Assembly (NCBI RefSeq): GCF_003313385.1
Contig: NZ_QMHN01000004.1
Coordinates: forward strand, 126,531-190,530
Direction of reading: 5' to 3'
Origin: Pedobacter chitinilyticus
GTDB lineage: Bacteria > Bacteroidota > Bacteroidia > Sphingobacteriales > Sphingobacteriaceae
Length of the DNA stretch: 64,000 nt
Part shown: positions 25,956-33,126 of the stretch, piece after piece
How the letters are laid out: each line of letters opens with the position of its first letter
How positions within the stretch are numbered: position 1 is the stretch's first letter
Notes under the pieces: model-generated
Database searches by the model: none
What the model was told of the DNA's origin: nothing
The model's input: only the letters and a program-made list of their open reading frames with translations
Made by a program: the position numbers and the translations under genes

Positions 25956-26780
25956 TTAAGCTTCTGTGTTATCTTCTGATGAAGTTTCTGCTTCAGCAGT
26001 TTCTTTTTTAGCTTTTTTAGCTGGAGCTTCAGGAGCATCAGCAGCAGTTTTAGCCGCTACAGCTTCTTTTTCAGCTTCTTCGTCTTTCTCACGTTTACGC
26101 TCATCTAAACCCTCTTCGATAGCTTTAACCATAATGTCAGTAATCAAAGAGATTGATTTTGTAGCATCATCGTTAGCTGGAATAGGGAAATCGATGTTTG
26201 AAGGATCAGAGTTAGTATCAACCATTGCAAAAGTAGGAATGTTTAATTTCAAAGCCTCAGCAACAGCGATGTGCTCTTTCTTCACGTCAATTAAAAAGAT
26301 CGCCGCAGGTAAACGGTTCAAATCAGCGATACCACCTAAAAGGTTTTCTAATTTGATACGCTCACGTTGGATCATTAAACGCTCTTTTTTAGAAAGAATC
26401 GCGTAAGTACCGTCTTTAGTCATTTTATCGATGTTAGCCATCTTTTTAATTGACTTACGCACGGTAGCGAAGTTAGTTAACATACCACCTAACCAACGCT
26501 CGGTTACGAAAGGCATGTTTACTTTCTTAGCTTGTTCTGCAACAATTTCTTTAGCTTGTTTCTTAGTCGCTACAAATAAGATCTTACGACCAGATTTTAC
26601 GATTTGTTTAATCGCTGCAGCAGCTTCTTCAGTTTTAGCTAAAGTTTTGTTTAAATCTATAATGTGGATACCATTGCGCTCCATGAAAATGTAAGGAGCC
26701 ATTTTTGGATTCCATTTGCGGGTAAGGTGACCAAAGTGTACACCTGCATCCAATAAGTCTTGATATGTTGTTCTTGCCAT
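25956..26780 (-). CDS. rpsB: 30S ribosomal protein S2
   Basis: A 274-residue S2 protein. The N-terminal [20 protein letters not shown] and the central [20 protein letters not shown] and [19 protein letters not shown] are family hallmarks. The last 45 residues are a low-complexity Ala/Lys/Glu-rich tail, longer than in Escherichia coli but common in Bacteroidota. Third gene of the rplM operon, 18 bases after rpsI. Confidence 0.97.
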   Translation of the reverse strand: MARTTYQDLLDAGVHFGHLTRKWNPKMAPYIFMERNGIHIIDLNKTLAKTEEAAAAIKQIVKSGRKILFVATKKQAKEIVAEQAKKVNMPFVTERWLGGMLTNFATVRKSIKKMANIDKMTKDGTYAILSKKERLMIQRERIKLENLLGGIADLNRLPAAIFLIDVKKEHIAVAEALKLNIPTFAMVDTNSDPSNIDFPIPANDDATKSISLITDIMVKAIEEGLDERKREKDEEAEKEAVAAKTAADAPEAPAKKAKKETAEAETSSEDNTEA

Positions 26781-26798
26781 TGTATTGTCTCCTTAAGA

Positions 26799-27185
26799 TT
26801 AACGTTTACTGAATTGGAATCTCTTACGAGCTTTCGCACGTCCTGGTTTCTTACGTTCAACCATACGCATGTCACGGGTCATTAAACCTTTAGCACGTAA
26901 CGCAGATTTTTTCTCAGCATCTAACTCAACAATAGCTTTAGCAATTGCCAAACGAACAGCCTCAGCTTGTCCTTTAACACCACCACCAGCTACATTTACT
27001 TGTACATCATATTTACCAGCAACTTCCGCAACTTCGAAAGCTTGGTTAACAATGTATTGTAAAGGTAGGGTTGGGAAATATACTTTATAATCTTTACCGT
27101 TTACGGTAATAGCGCCATTGCCATCTTTCAAATAGATACGGGCAACCGCTGTTTTTCTTCTACCAGAAGTATTTGTTGTTGACAT
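26799..27185 (-). CDS. rpsI: 30S ribosomal protein S9
   Basis: A 128-residue S9 protein with GRRKTAVARIYLKDGNGAIT at the N-terminus, GGGVKGQAEAVRLAIAKAIV in the centre, and the conserved basic C-terminal tail ending KRFQFSKR, which reaches the P-site tRNA in the ribosome. It is separated from rplM by 16 bases; rplM-rpsI is a near-universal bacterial pair. Confidence 0.97.
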   Translation of the reverse strand: MSTTNTSGRRKTAVARIYLKDGNGAITVNGKDYKVYFPTLPLQYIVNQAFEVAEVAGKYDVQVNVAGGGVKGQAEAVRLAIAKAIVELDAEKKSALRAKGLMTRDMRMVERKKPGRAKARKRFQFSKR

Positions 27186-27201
27186 TTCTTTTCTCTTTTA
27201 A

Positions 27202-27645
27202 TTAAAGTTTGATGGTTTTTGGCGATTGTGCAGCATGAGGATGCTCAGCACCAGCATAAACAAATAAATTAGTATATAATTTTTTGCCTAATTTGGTTTT
27301 AGGTAACATACCACGAACCGCTTTCTCTACCACACGTCTTGGGTGTTTTTCCAATAACTCTTTCGGAGAAATAAAACGTTGACCACCTGGGTAACCAGTG
27401 TAACGAACATAGGTCTTATCAACCATTTTGCTTCCTGTCAACTTAACTTTGTCTGCATTGATAACAATAACGTTATCACCACAGTCTACGTGTGGGGTAT
27501 ACTCTGGCTTGTTTTTACCTCTAATAATCATCGCGATTTTAGAAGACAAGCGCCCCAAAATCTCTCCTTCAGCATCAACTACAACCCATTGTTTGTTAAC
27601 GGTTTTAGCATTCGCAGAGACAGTTTTGTAACTTAACGTATTCAC
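27202..27645 (-). CDS. rplM: 50S ribosomal protein L13
   Basis: A 147-residue L13 protein with WVVVDAEGEILGRLSSKIAM, KPEYTPHVDCGDNVIVINAD and VEKAVRGMLPKTKLGKKLYT, all family hallmarks. The start codon is GTG, since no ATG precedes the conserved N-terminus (MNTLSYKTVSANAKTVNKQW when the GTG is read as Met). It heads the rplM-rpsI-rpsB-tsf operon under a textbook Bacteroidota promoter at 27700-27730. Confidence 0.97.
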   Translation of the reverse strand: MNTLSYKTVSANAKTVNKQWVVVDAEGEILGRLSSKIAMIIRGKNKPEYTPHVDCGDNVIVINADKVKLTGSKMVDKTYVRYTGYPGGQRFISPKELLEKHPRRVVEKAVRGMLPKTKLGKKLYTNLFVYAGAEHPHAAQSPKTIKL

Positions 27646-27699
27646 TTGCTTTTATTTAATTTGTTAAAAAATTTATTATTCCCAGTTTTTTAGGGACTG

Positions 27700-27730
27700 C
27701 AAAGATACGGAGAATAGTTTAAATACCAAA
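27700..27730 (-). promoter_or_regulatory. Promoter of the rplM-rpsI-rpsB-tsf operon
   Basis: On the minus strand TTTG (27727-27730), a 19-base spacer and TATCTTTG (27700-27707) match the Bacteroidota sigma-ABfr consensus exactly. Transcription should begin about 27695, leaving a leader of about 50 bases before the GTG. Confidence 0.75.
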
Positions 27731-28013
27731 TAGTTGAAAGAAAAAGTTTTGGATTGCGAGTGATGTGTTATAGGATTTTTTTTTGAAAAGCAATTTCAGT
27801 AGTTCTTCTGTTCCGAAAGTCCCGCTTTTCGTTACAATCTTTTTGCGAATGTTACTGCGTTAAACCTCGTAGGTTTGAAAACCTACGAGGTTTGGTTAAG
27901 GATTACAACAAAAAGTATTTTCACTTCAATCGGGTTTGATCACCGTAGCACATCTGTTAATCGCAAATTTCTAGGACAGCCCTTAACCTTTTGTAATGAC
28001 AAATCTATTTGAA
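27731..28013. repeat. Gene-free gap with two repeat elements
   Basis: This gap (the gene-free stretch is 27646-28013) holds no supportable gene. 27815-27846 is an inverted, 27-of-32 copy of the stretch at 5801-5832. At 27862-27893 AAACCTCGTAGGTTT and its exact complement flank a 2-base centre, a perfect 15-bp palindrome too tight for a normal loop and typical of dispersed repeats in this phylum. Confidence 0.7.
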
Positions 28014-28553
28014 CTACAATTCATCAGGCTTAAAGCCAATTCTTCTTCTCGGTGCCGCCTTCTTTTCTATGAGTTCGTCTAAGTAAGTAAAAACTAGCTC
28101 AATATTCTTATCATGGTTTTGCAGGTGCCTTTTAATTTCTGAAATCTCAATTTTCAATTTACTATGGTTATCCAGTAATTTGCGTAAGCGAGAAAAAATC
28201 CTAACAATTTGAATGTTGACTTGTATCGCTTGAGGACTATTTAAAACACTTGACAGCATTAATACGCCATATTCAGTAAAAACAAATGGAGGTTTTCGAA
28301 GACCCAACTTTTCTCGATTGGATATCACAATTTGTGACTTCCAATTTTCTAATTCTTCAGGACTAAGTTGGAACATAAAATCTTCAGGAAATCGATTAAT
28401 ATTACGTTTTACTGCTTGATTTAAAACTCTCGTTTCAACGCCATAAAGTTCAGCCAAATCACGGTCCAACATCACTTTTTGGTTTCTTATTTCATAAATT
28501 TTGTTGACCACAATATCATCAGATATGATGGGGAGTATTTGTTTTGCTGCCAT
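28014..28553 (-). CDS. ORF6N domain protein
   Basis: A 179-residue protein with an ORF6N domain at residues 14-110: NKIYEIRNQKVMLDRDLAEL, YGVETRVLNQAVKRNINRFP and FTEYGVLMLSSVLNSPQAIQ. The rest is a helical coiled-coil-like region ending in a basic tail (KKAAPRRRIGFKPDEL). ORF6N/KilA-N-type domains occur in phage antirepressors and in stand-alone chromosomal genes of Bacteroidota, where the role is unknown. No other phage gene is near, so it is probably a solitary acquired gene. ATG 28553 is preferred to an earlier in-frame start that lacks similarity. Confidence 0.85.
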   Translation of the reverse strand: MAAKQILPIISDDIVVNKIYEIRNQKVMLDRDLAELYGVETRVLNQAVKRNINRFPEDFMFQLSPEELENWKSQIVISNREKLGLRKPPFVFTEYGVLMLSSVLNSPQAIQVNIQIVRIFSRLRKLLDNHSKLKIEISEIKRHLQNHDKNIELVFTYLDELIEKKAAPRRRIGFKPDEL

Positions 28554-28638
28554 AGGTAAATCAAATATAATAAAATCTAACATGTTTTGAAGCCACAAAT
28601 TGAGCCCTCAAAAACCGATAATGGGCAGTTACATTAAT

Positions 28639-28668
28639 AAAAAAAGCGTTGACACTGGCCAACGCTTT
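28639..28668 (-). terminator. Terminator after the DUF1579 gene
   Basis: AAAGCGTTG and CAACGCTTT form a 9-bp stem with an 8-base loop. A plus-strand A-run becomes the T-tail on the minus strand, 22 bases past the stop codon. Confidence 0.78.
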
Positions 28669-28689
28669 CAAATAGATTTAAATCGAATT

Positions 28690-29334
28690 TCACTTTCTTA
28701 CCAACTTGATTGACATGGTTTTGGCTTCCTTGCCATCTTTGGTATCGTACATTTCCATCAGTTGGTTGTTGTCATCAACAATAGTGAATGTTTCTCTGAA
28801 TGGAATTTGTTTGCCAGATGCAGCATCCGTAGCAGTTCCTTTAAAAGTCATTACTTTATGATCATTATCGAATTTACCTTCCGCATACATCAATCCTGTG
28901 CCCATATTGTCTATCCAAGTGCTGATATAAACTTTTCTAGCATTATCATAGGCCATGGTATTGATTCCTTCGAATGGCATTCCATCCATCATACCTTTAT
29001 AGTTAGATTGTAAGTAACGTCCTCCCAAAACCATTTTGGTTTCGGCTTTAATGCCAGGACTGGTAGACATGACAGAACCATCTGGCTTATAAAAAGAACA
29101 TTCGGCTTCCCAATTGCCCGCAGTTTTTGCCATCCATTGATGCTCGTTTCCAGGAGTCATGTAAGCTTCCCAGGCTTTCATCATCTCAGCCGAATCTACT
29201 GGTTTAGAAGTATCGTTGTTTTTAGTGATAGAAGTGTCGATGGTAGTGCTATCAGTGGTACTACTTTTTTTCTCGCTATTGCAGGCCGTAGCAAACAATA
29301 GCATGAGGCCAGCGGCCATCATTAAATTTTTCAT
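28690..29334 (-). CDS. DUF1579 lipoprotein
   Basis: A 214-residue protein with a lipoprotein-like signal (MKNLMMAAGLMLLFATAC, then NSEKKSS), a Ser/Thr-rich linker and a DUF1579 domain (NEHQWMAKTAGNWEAECSFY, ETKMVLGGRYLQSNYKG, TAYDNARKVY-like segment MAYDNARKVYISTWIDNMG). DUF1579 is a calycin-like beta-barrel family of unknown function, often exported in Bacteroidota. It is monocistronic, bounded by a terminator. Confidence 0.85.
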   Translation of the reverse strand: MKNLMMAAGLMLLFATACNSEKKSSTTDSTTIDTSITKNNDTSKPVDSAEMMKAWEAYMTPGNEHQWMAKTAGNWEAECSFYKPDGSVMSTSPGIKAETKMVLGGRYLQSNYKGMMDGMPFEGINTMAYDNARKVYISTWIDNMGTGLMYAEGKFDNDHKVMTFKGTATDAASGKQIPFRETFTIVDDNNQLMEMYDTKDGKEAKTMSIKLVRK

Positions 29335-29443
29335 TCGAACTTAAATTAGTTTAATATTTATTTGATTGTCTTGTGATTAACAATATACGATAAACTTTGT
29401 TTCAAATGAAAAACGCTTAGAGAAAGAGAAAAATATAGCTAAT

Positions 29444-30529
29444 TTAAACAGATCTTAGTTCATCTATTTTCTGCTGTGCCTTTACACTAATTTTAGTGTC
29501 CTGAATTTGATCAGCAACCGTAATGTCTGCATCTCTGTCTTTATCCGAAAGATGAGTTTGCACTTTCTCTGCATTTTCAATCGCATGGTCGTAAGAACCT
29601 CTAGCACTCATCAGTTTTACAAAAACAGGCAGACATTCGAAGAAAATAAAGAGTAGTCCAATAAAGGTAACCGCCAAAGATGTATTGAAATCTTTGGAGC
29701 CATCTGGATTGAAACTTAGTTGCCCCAATGCCCAGTTTCTATCGGCGAAGCCCGCAATATTAGCTAAACTATCTAGTTGCTTAGAGGTGAATAGCTTTTC
29801 GCTCATCAAACCATCAAACTGTTTCCTCCCGTCAACAAATTTCTCCATTTGCCTAACGTCTACATTAAGCGTGTCTAAATTTTGCTCACGTTGTTTCAGT
29901 TCAGCTTCCTTGCGTTTGGCATAAGGCCCATAACCCATTACTCCCGAAGTTTCGGTAGTTTTATTGCCGAAAATCTCATAGTTGAGCTTTTGCCTATCGC
30001 TTTTAATGGCTGCCGCTAGCGAATCGCGTTGCGCTTTTAGTTCGTTCAGCTTTCCAATTTCAATGGTGTACTTTTTATCAAAAGCTTTATTTAAGGTGTC
30101 AATTTTTGAACGCTGGCCATTCAGGTAGCTTACTTTCAGCTTTTCTTTAATTTCTTTATCGAAAATCTTCAATTCCAACGGACGTGAAATCACAATGCCA
30201 ATCATGATGGCTAGTAGGATACGAGGTGTCGCCTGTAAAAGCTGTTTGTTAGAACTTGCATTCTTATCCAAACTTCCCACAATATAGCGGTCCATGTTAA
30301 AAATGGCCAAACCCCAAATTAGACCGAAAAATATAGAAAATAGCCAAGCCAAATCGCCACCTTTAAAAACAAAGTACATGGCATAACCACCCGAAAGAGC
30401 CGCAAAGAGACCTGTAAAAAAGATAGTGGCACCAATGCCTATATATTTATTATGATCTGTAGGATGTTTTTCGAGCGTAGCAATGTGAGCTCCAGAGCAA
30501 AACCAAAGGAAGCGGGAAACGCGGTTCAT
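29444..30529 (-). CDS. DUF4407 membrane protein
   Basis: A 361-residue protein of the DUF4407 family. The N-terminus (RVSRFLWFCSGAHIATLEKH) and two pairs of transmembrane helices (about 35-90 and 105-125, and a last one near residue 290) bracket a long coiled-coil region (about 140-265) rich in Lys, Glu and Leu. The family is widespread in Bacteroidota and Actinobacteria without an assigned role. ATG 30529 is used instead of a TTG three codons earlier. Confidence 0.85.
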   Translation of the reverse strand: MNRVSRFLWFCSGAHIATLEKHPTDHNKYIGIGATIFFTGLFAALSGGYAMYFVFKGGDLAWLFSIFFGLIWGLAIFNMDRYIVGSLDKNASSNKQLLQATPRILLAIMIGIVISRPLELKIFDKEIKEKLKVSYLNGQRSKIDTLNKAFDKKYTIEIGKLNELKAQRDSLAAAIKSDRQKLNYEIFGNKTTETSGVMGYGPYAKRKEAELKQREQNLDTLNVDVRQMEKFVDGRKQFDGLMSEKLFTSKQLDSLANIAGFADRNWALGQLSFNPDGSKDFNTSLAVTFIGLLFIFFECLPVFVKLMSARGSYDHAIENAEKVQTHLSDKDRDADITVADQIQDTKISVKAQQKIDELRSV

Positions 30530-30681
30530 ATTAACCAAATTTAAAATTCTATAGTTAAACGACTGGCAATCTCAAATGTTACAGTTCTTTGAGAATTAAT
30601 TATTTCTGTTTAACTGAAGGTAGCAGAAAAGTAAAAATACCGTTTGAGTTTTGCGATGAAAGTAATTAATAACGTAATTCG

Positions 30682-30689
30682 TATCTTTG
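30682..30689 (+). promoter_or_regulatory. Candidate -7 box for the rhodanese gene
   Basis: TATCTTTG is an exact TAnnTTTG match, 16 bases before the ATG at 30706. The TTTTG at 30649-30653 is rather far (28 bases) for a -33 element. Confidence 0.5.
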
Positions 30690-30705
30690 ATCAAAACACA
30701 AAAAA

Positions 30706-31023
30706 ATGAAAGAAGTTACAGTTCAAGACTTAAAACAAAAAATAGATAACAATGAGCCTTTCCAACTGATTGATGTTAGAGAGACTTTTGAATACGAAAC
30801 CTCTAACCTTGACGGGTTGAATATCCCTTTGGGTGGTATTTTAATAGAGGCTGATAAAATTGACAGAGATAAACCTGTAATTGTACAATGCCGTAGTGGC
30901 AAACGTAGCGCTGCTGCTATTATGCAGTTGGAGCAGATTCACGGTTTTGATAACCTTTATAACCTAAAAGGTGGAATTTTGGCTTGGCAAGAGGCTTTTG
31001 ATCCTAACATGCCAGTGTACTAA
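30706..31023 (+). CDS. Rhodanese-like domain protein
   Basis: A 105-residue single rhodanese domain. It has the N-terminal FQLIDVRETFEYETSNLDG (CH2A-like motif), INIPLGG-type NIPLGGILIE, and the active-site loop VIVQCRSGKRSAAAIMQLEQ with the catalytic Cys (about residue 65). Family members transfer sulfane sulfur or bind thiols in the cytoplasm. The acceptor is unknown. A small membrane protein gene follows after a periodic repeat. Confidence 0.9.
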   Translation: MKEVTVQDLKQKIDNNEPFQLIDVRETFEYETSNLDGLNIPLGGILIEADKIDRDKPVIVQCRSGKRSAAAIMQLEQIHGFDNLYNLKGGILAWQEAFDPNMPVY

Positions 31024-31025
31024 AA

Positions 31026-31106
31026 AATGATTGAATTTCGAATGAGGGAATGATTGGATATTGCAAATTCGATAGTTCAACATTCAGCCATTCTATCATT
31101 AATAAA
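31026..31106. repeat. Periodic inverted-repeat element D
   Basis: Purine-leaning units of 7-8 bases (AATGATTG twice, AATGAGGG) occupy 31026-31063. Complementary units (CAGCCATT, CTATCATT) occupy 31070-31099. The second AATGATTG copy ends at 31056. Same plan as the stricter heptad elements. Confidence 0.45.
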
Positions 31107-31107
31107 T

Positions 31108-31308
31108 ATGAAAAAGAAAATATTTTTAAATGCCTTTTACAACTTGGCATTGATTCTTTGTATCCTTGGAGCCTTTTGGGCTTTTGAGAATAAAAGTCCA
31201 TTAATTGCCATTTTTCTAATTGCTGCTTTGGCGGCGTTTCTTTTCTTCAAAATAAAATTGATTAAAGAATTAAATAAGGAATTTAGGCAAGGACCGCCTA
31301 GAAAGTAA
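31108..31308 (+). CDS. Small two-helix membrane protein
   Basis: A 66-residue protein with two hydrophobic helices (about residues 5-24 and 30-47), a short connecting loop (ENKSPL) and a basic C-terminus (LIKELNKEFRQGPPRK). It resembles the short DUF6358-type proteins of Sphingobacteriaceae, but this assignment is tentative. ATG 31108 is chosen over an upstream ATG at 31054 that would lie inside the repeat element. Confidence 0.6.
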   Translation: MKKKIFLNAFYNLALILCILGAFWAFENKSPLIAIFLIAALAAFLFFKIKLIKELNKEFRQGPPRK

Positions 31309-31313
31309 AGCAT

Positions 31314-31351
31314 AAAAAAAGCCATTAGCATTTATACTAATGGCTTTTTTT
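31314..31351. terminator. Bidirectional terminator
   Basis: AAAAAAAGCCATTAG and its exact complement form a 15-bp stem with an 8-base loop between two convergent genes. A and T runs flank both sides. Confidence 0.85.
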
Positions 31352-31365
31352 ATGCTTGATTGATA

Positions 31366-32241
31366 TTAACTTCCTTTCGCGGATCTGGTCATTTGCTCCA
31401 ACATATCCCACATTTCTGATGGGATGGCTTCCAAACCATTCATTTGTCCTGCACCTTGCAACCATTCGCCGCCATCAATGGTAATCACTTCTCCGTTGAT
31501 GTAATTAGAGAAATCACTCACTAAAAATGCCGCCAAATTTGCCAGTTCCTGATGGTCGCCTACACGTTTTAAAGGAACACGATTTTTAAAGTCAAATTTC
31601 TCAGCTAAATCACCTGGTAGCAATCGGTCCCAAGCACCTTTGGTTGGAAAAGGACCAGGGGCAATGGCATTGCTTCTAATCCCGTATTTGCCCCATTCTA
31701 CCGCTAACGATCGGGTTAGCGCTAATACACCGCCTTTAGCACAGGCTGAAGGAACCACATAAGCAGAACCTGTAAACGCATAAGTGGTCACAATATTTAA
31801 TACACTCGCGGCCTGTTTTTGCTTGATCCAATGTTTGCCAAAAGCCAAGGTGCAATTAACGGTGCCCTTAAGTACAATATCTATAATGCTAGAAAAGGCA
31901 TTTGCCGATAAACGTTCGGTAGGGGAGATGAAGTTTCCTGCAGCATTGTTAACCAATACATCTATACTGCCAAATTTGGAGATGGTTTCTGCGAGTACAT
32001 TTTCTACTTGTTCATATTCTCTTACGTCACACTGTACTGCCAAAACTTTTCCCCCAGTTTCGCTTTCCATTTCCTGAGCGGTTTTTTGCAATACTTCTAT
32101 TTTTCTGCTGGTGATGACCAAGTTGGCGCCCAATTTTAAAAAGTAGGTAGCCATGGCTTTACCAAGGCCTGTGCCTCCGCCAGTAACAACAATGGTTTTG
32201 CCTTTTAAGGCATCATCTTTTAGCATGGGTTGGTTATACAT
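31366..32241 (-). CDS. SDR-type 2,4-dienoyl-CoA reductase-like protein
   Basis: A 291-residue short-chain dehydrogenase that strongly resembles mitochondrial DECR1. It has KTIVVTGGGTGLGKAMATYF, VNNAAGNFISPTERLS and PSACAKGG, with Ser-x3-Lys in place of the usual Tyr-x3-Lys, and AVEWGKYGIRSNAIAPGPFP. The Ser/Lys pair and the NNAAGNFISP stretch are specific to dienoyl-CoA reductases, which use NADPH to reduce 2,4-dienoyl-CoA during breakdown of polyunsaturated fatty acids. The usual bacterial enzyme FadH is an unrelated flavoprotein. The isomerase-like gene next door supports this reading. Confidence 0.85.
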   Translation of the reverse strand: MYNQPMLKDDALKGKTIVVTGGGTGLGKAMATYFLKLGANLVITSRKIEVLQKTAQEMESETGGKVLAVQCDVREYEQVENVLAETISKFGSIDVLVNNAAGNFISPTERLSANAFSSIIDIVLKGTVNCTLAFGKHWIKQKQAASVLNIVTTYAFTGSAYVVPSACAKGGVLALTRSLAVEWGKYGIRSNAIAPGPFPTKGAWDRLLPGDLAEKFDFKNRVPLKRVGDHQELANLAAFLVSDFSNYINGEVITIDGGEWLQGAGQMNGLEAIPSEMWDMLEQMTRSAKGS

Positions 32242-32297
32242 TTGCTCGTATTTAGGGGTGATTTATTAGTGTTTATGGGGATGCTAAATAAAACGAA

Positions 32298-33059
32298 TTA
32301 CTTTTTCTGTAAGCTATCTACCAATGATTTTAAGATAGCCCTAGTCGCTGGTGCCCACCATTGCTTTAACATTATTTCTAAATCTTTACTTTGATCGGCG
32401 CTGGTTGCAGCAATTAGATCTTTGCGCAAATTGAGTTTGCTTTGTTGCCAGGTGTTCGCTTCAAAAGCCATGTATTTTCTAACCTTTCTTTCTGCGGCAG
32501 TTAAAATACTTTCTGGCTTTACCACCTCATCCACTAAGCCTACAGCATAAGCTTCTTCTGGAGAAAATAATTTTCCTTCCAACAGATTACGATAAGCATT
32601 GGCATTCCCCAACCAAAAGCTGTACAATTTGAAAATGCTATTTGGAACGATAATGCCTACTGGAACTTCATTGAGACCAATGATATATTTCCCTTCTGCC
32701 ATTACTCTTGCATCGCAGGCTAAAGCGATTACACAGCCACCAGCTGGGCTATGGCCATTAATGGCAGCAACCAGTGGTTTTTTAAAAGCGGTGATTTTTG
32801 CAGTAAAATTCAAGAAGAGATGCCAGAAACTAAGTGCTTCTTCTTCGTTATAATGATAAAGTTCTATTAAATCTAGCCCCGCAGAAAAGAAATTTTCCTT
32901 GCCAGTAATCAATACACCACCTATGTTATCATCGTTTTCGATGTTGTGTAACATGTCCTGTAATTCGGTAACCATTTCTCGGTTCAACGAATTGGATTTG
33001 CCACGGTTTAGGGTAATAATGGCAAGTCTATCTTTAATGGTGGTTGAAATCGTATTCAT
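32298..33059 (-). CDS. Enoyl-CoA delta-isomerase-like crotonase
   Basis: A 253-residue crotonase-fold protein. It shows the oxyanion-hole segment NFFSAGLDL and AINGHSPAGGCVIALACDAR, and IIGLNEVPVGIIVP, where the Glu of GLNE corresponds to the catalytic acid of mitochondrial enoyl-CoA isomerase ECI1. Only one catalytic Glu is evident, as expected for isomerases, whereas hydratases have two. It would shift double bonds of 3-enoyl-CoA to 2-trans. With the downstream dienoyl-CoA reductase (57 bases) it makes a two-gene set. A 13-bp hairpin lies immediately before its ATG. Confidence 0.82.
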   Translation of the reverse strand: MNTISTTIKDRLAIITLNRGKSNSLNREMVTELQDMLHNIENDDNIGGVLITGKENFFSAGLDLIELYHYNEEEALSFWHLFLNFTAKITAFKKPLVAAINGHSPAGGCVIALACDARVMAEGKYIIGLNEVPVGIIVPNSIFKLYSFWLGNANAYRNLLEGKLFSPEEAYAVGLVDEVVKPESILTAAERKVRKYMAFEANTWQQSKLNLRKDLIAATSADQSKDLEIMLKQWWAPATRAILKSLVDSLQKK

Positions 33060-33060
33060 T

Positions 33061-33100
33061 CCTCTTAGCTTTACATTTATATTTTTATAAAGCTAAGAGG
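33061..33100. promoter_or_regulatory. 13-bp hairpin abutting the enoyl-CoA isomerase start
   Basis: CCTCTTAGCTTTA (33061-33073) and its exact complement (33088-33100) enclose a 14-base loop. The hairpin ends one base before the isomerase ATG (33059) and lies 26 bases past the MG2/plug protein stop. It could end the upstream transcript, or mask ribosome binding. There is no T-run to support a simple terminator. Confidence 0.6.
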
Positions 33101-33126
33101 TTCGAATTTATTATGCAAGCATAAAA

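Noticed and set aside
28014..28553. Prophage remnant marked by the ORF6N protein
   Set aside because: No integrase, structural phage genes, tRNA or attachment-like repeats were found around it; it is a single gene.
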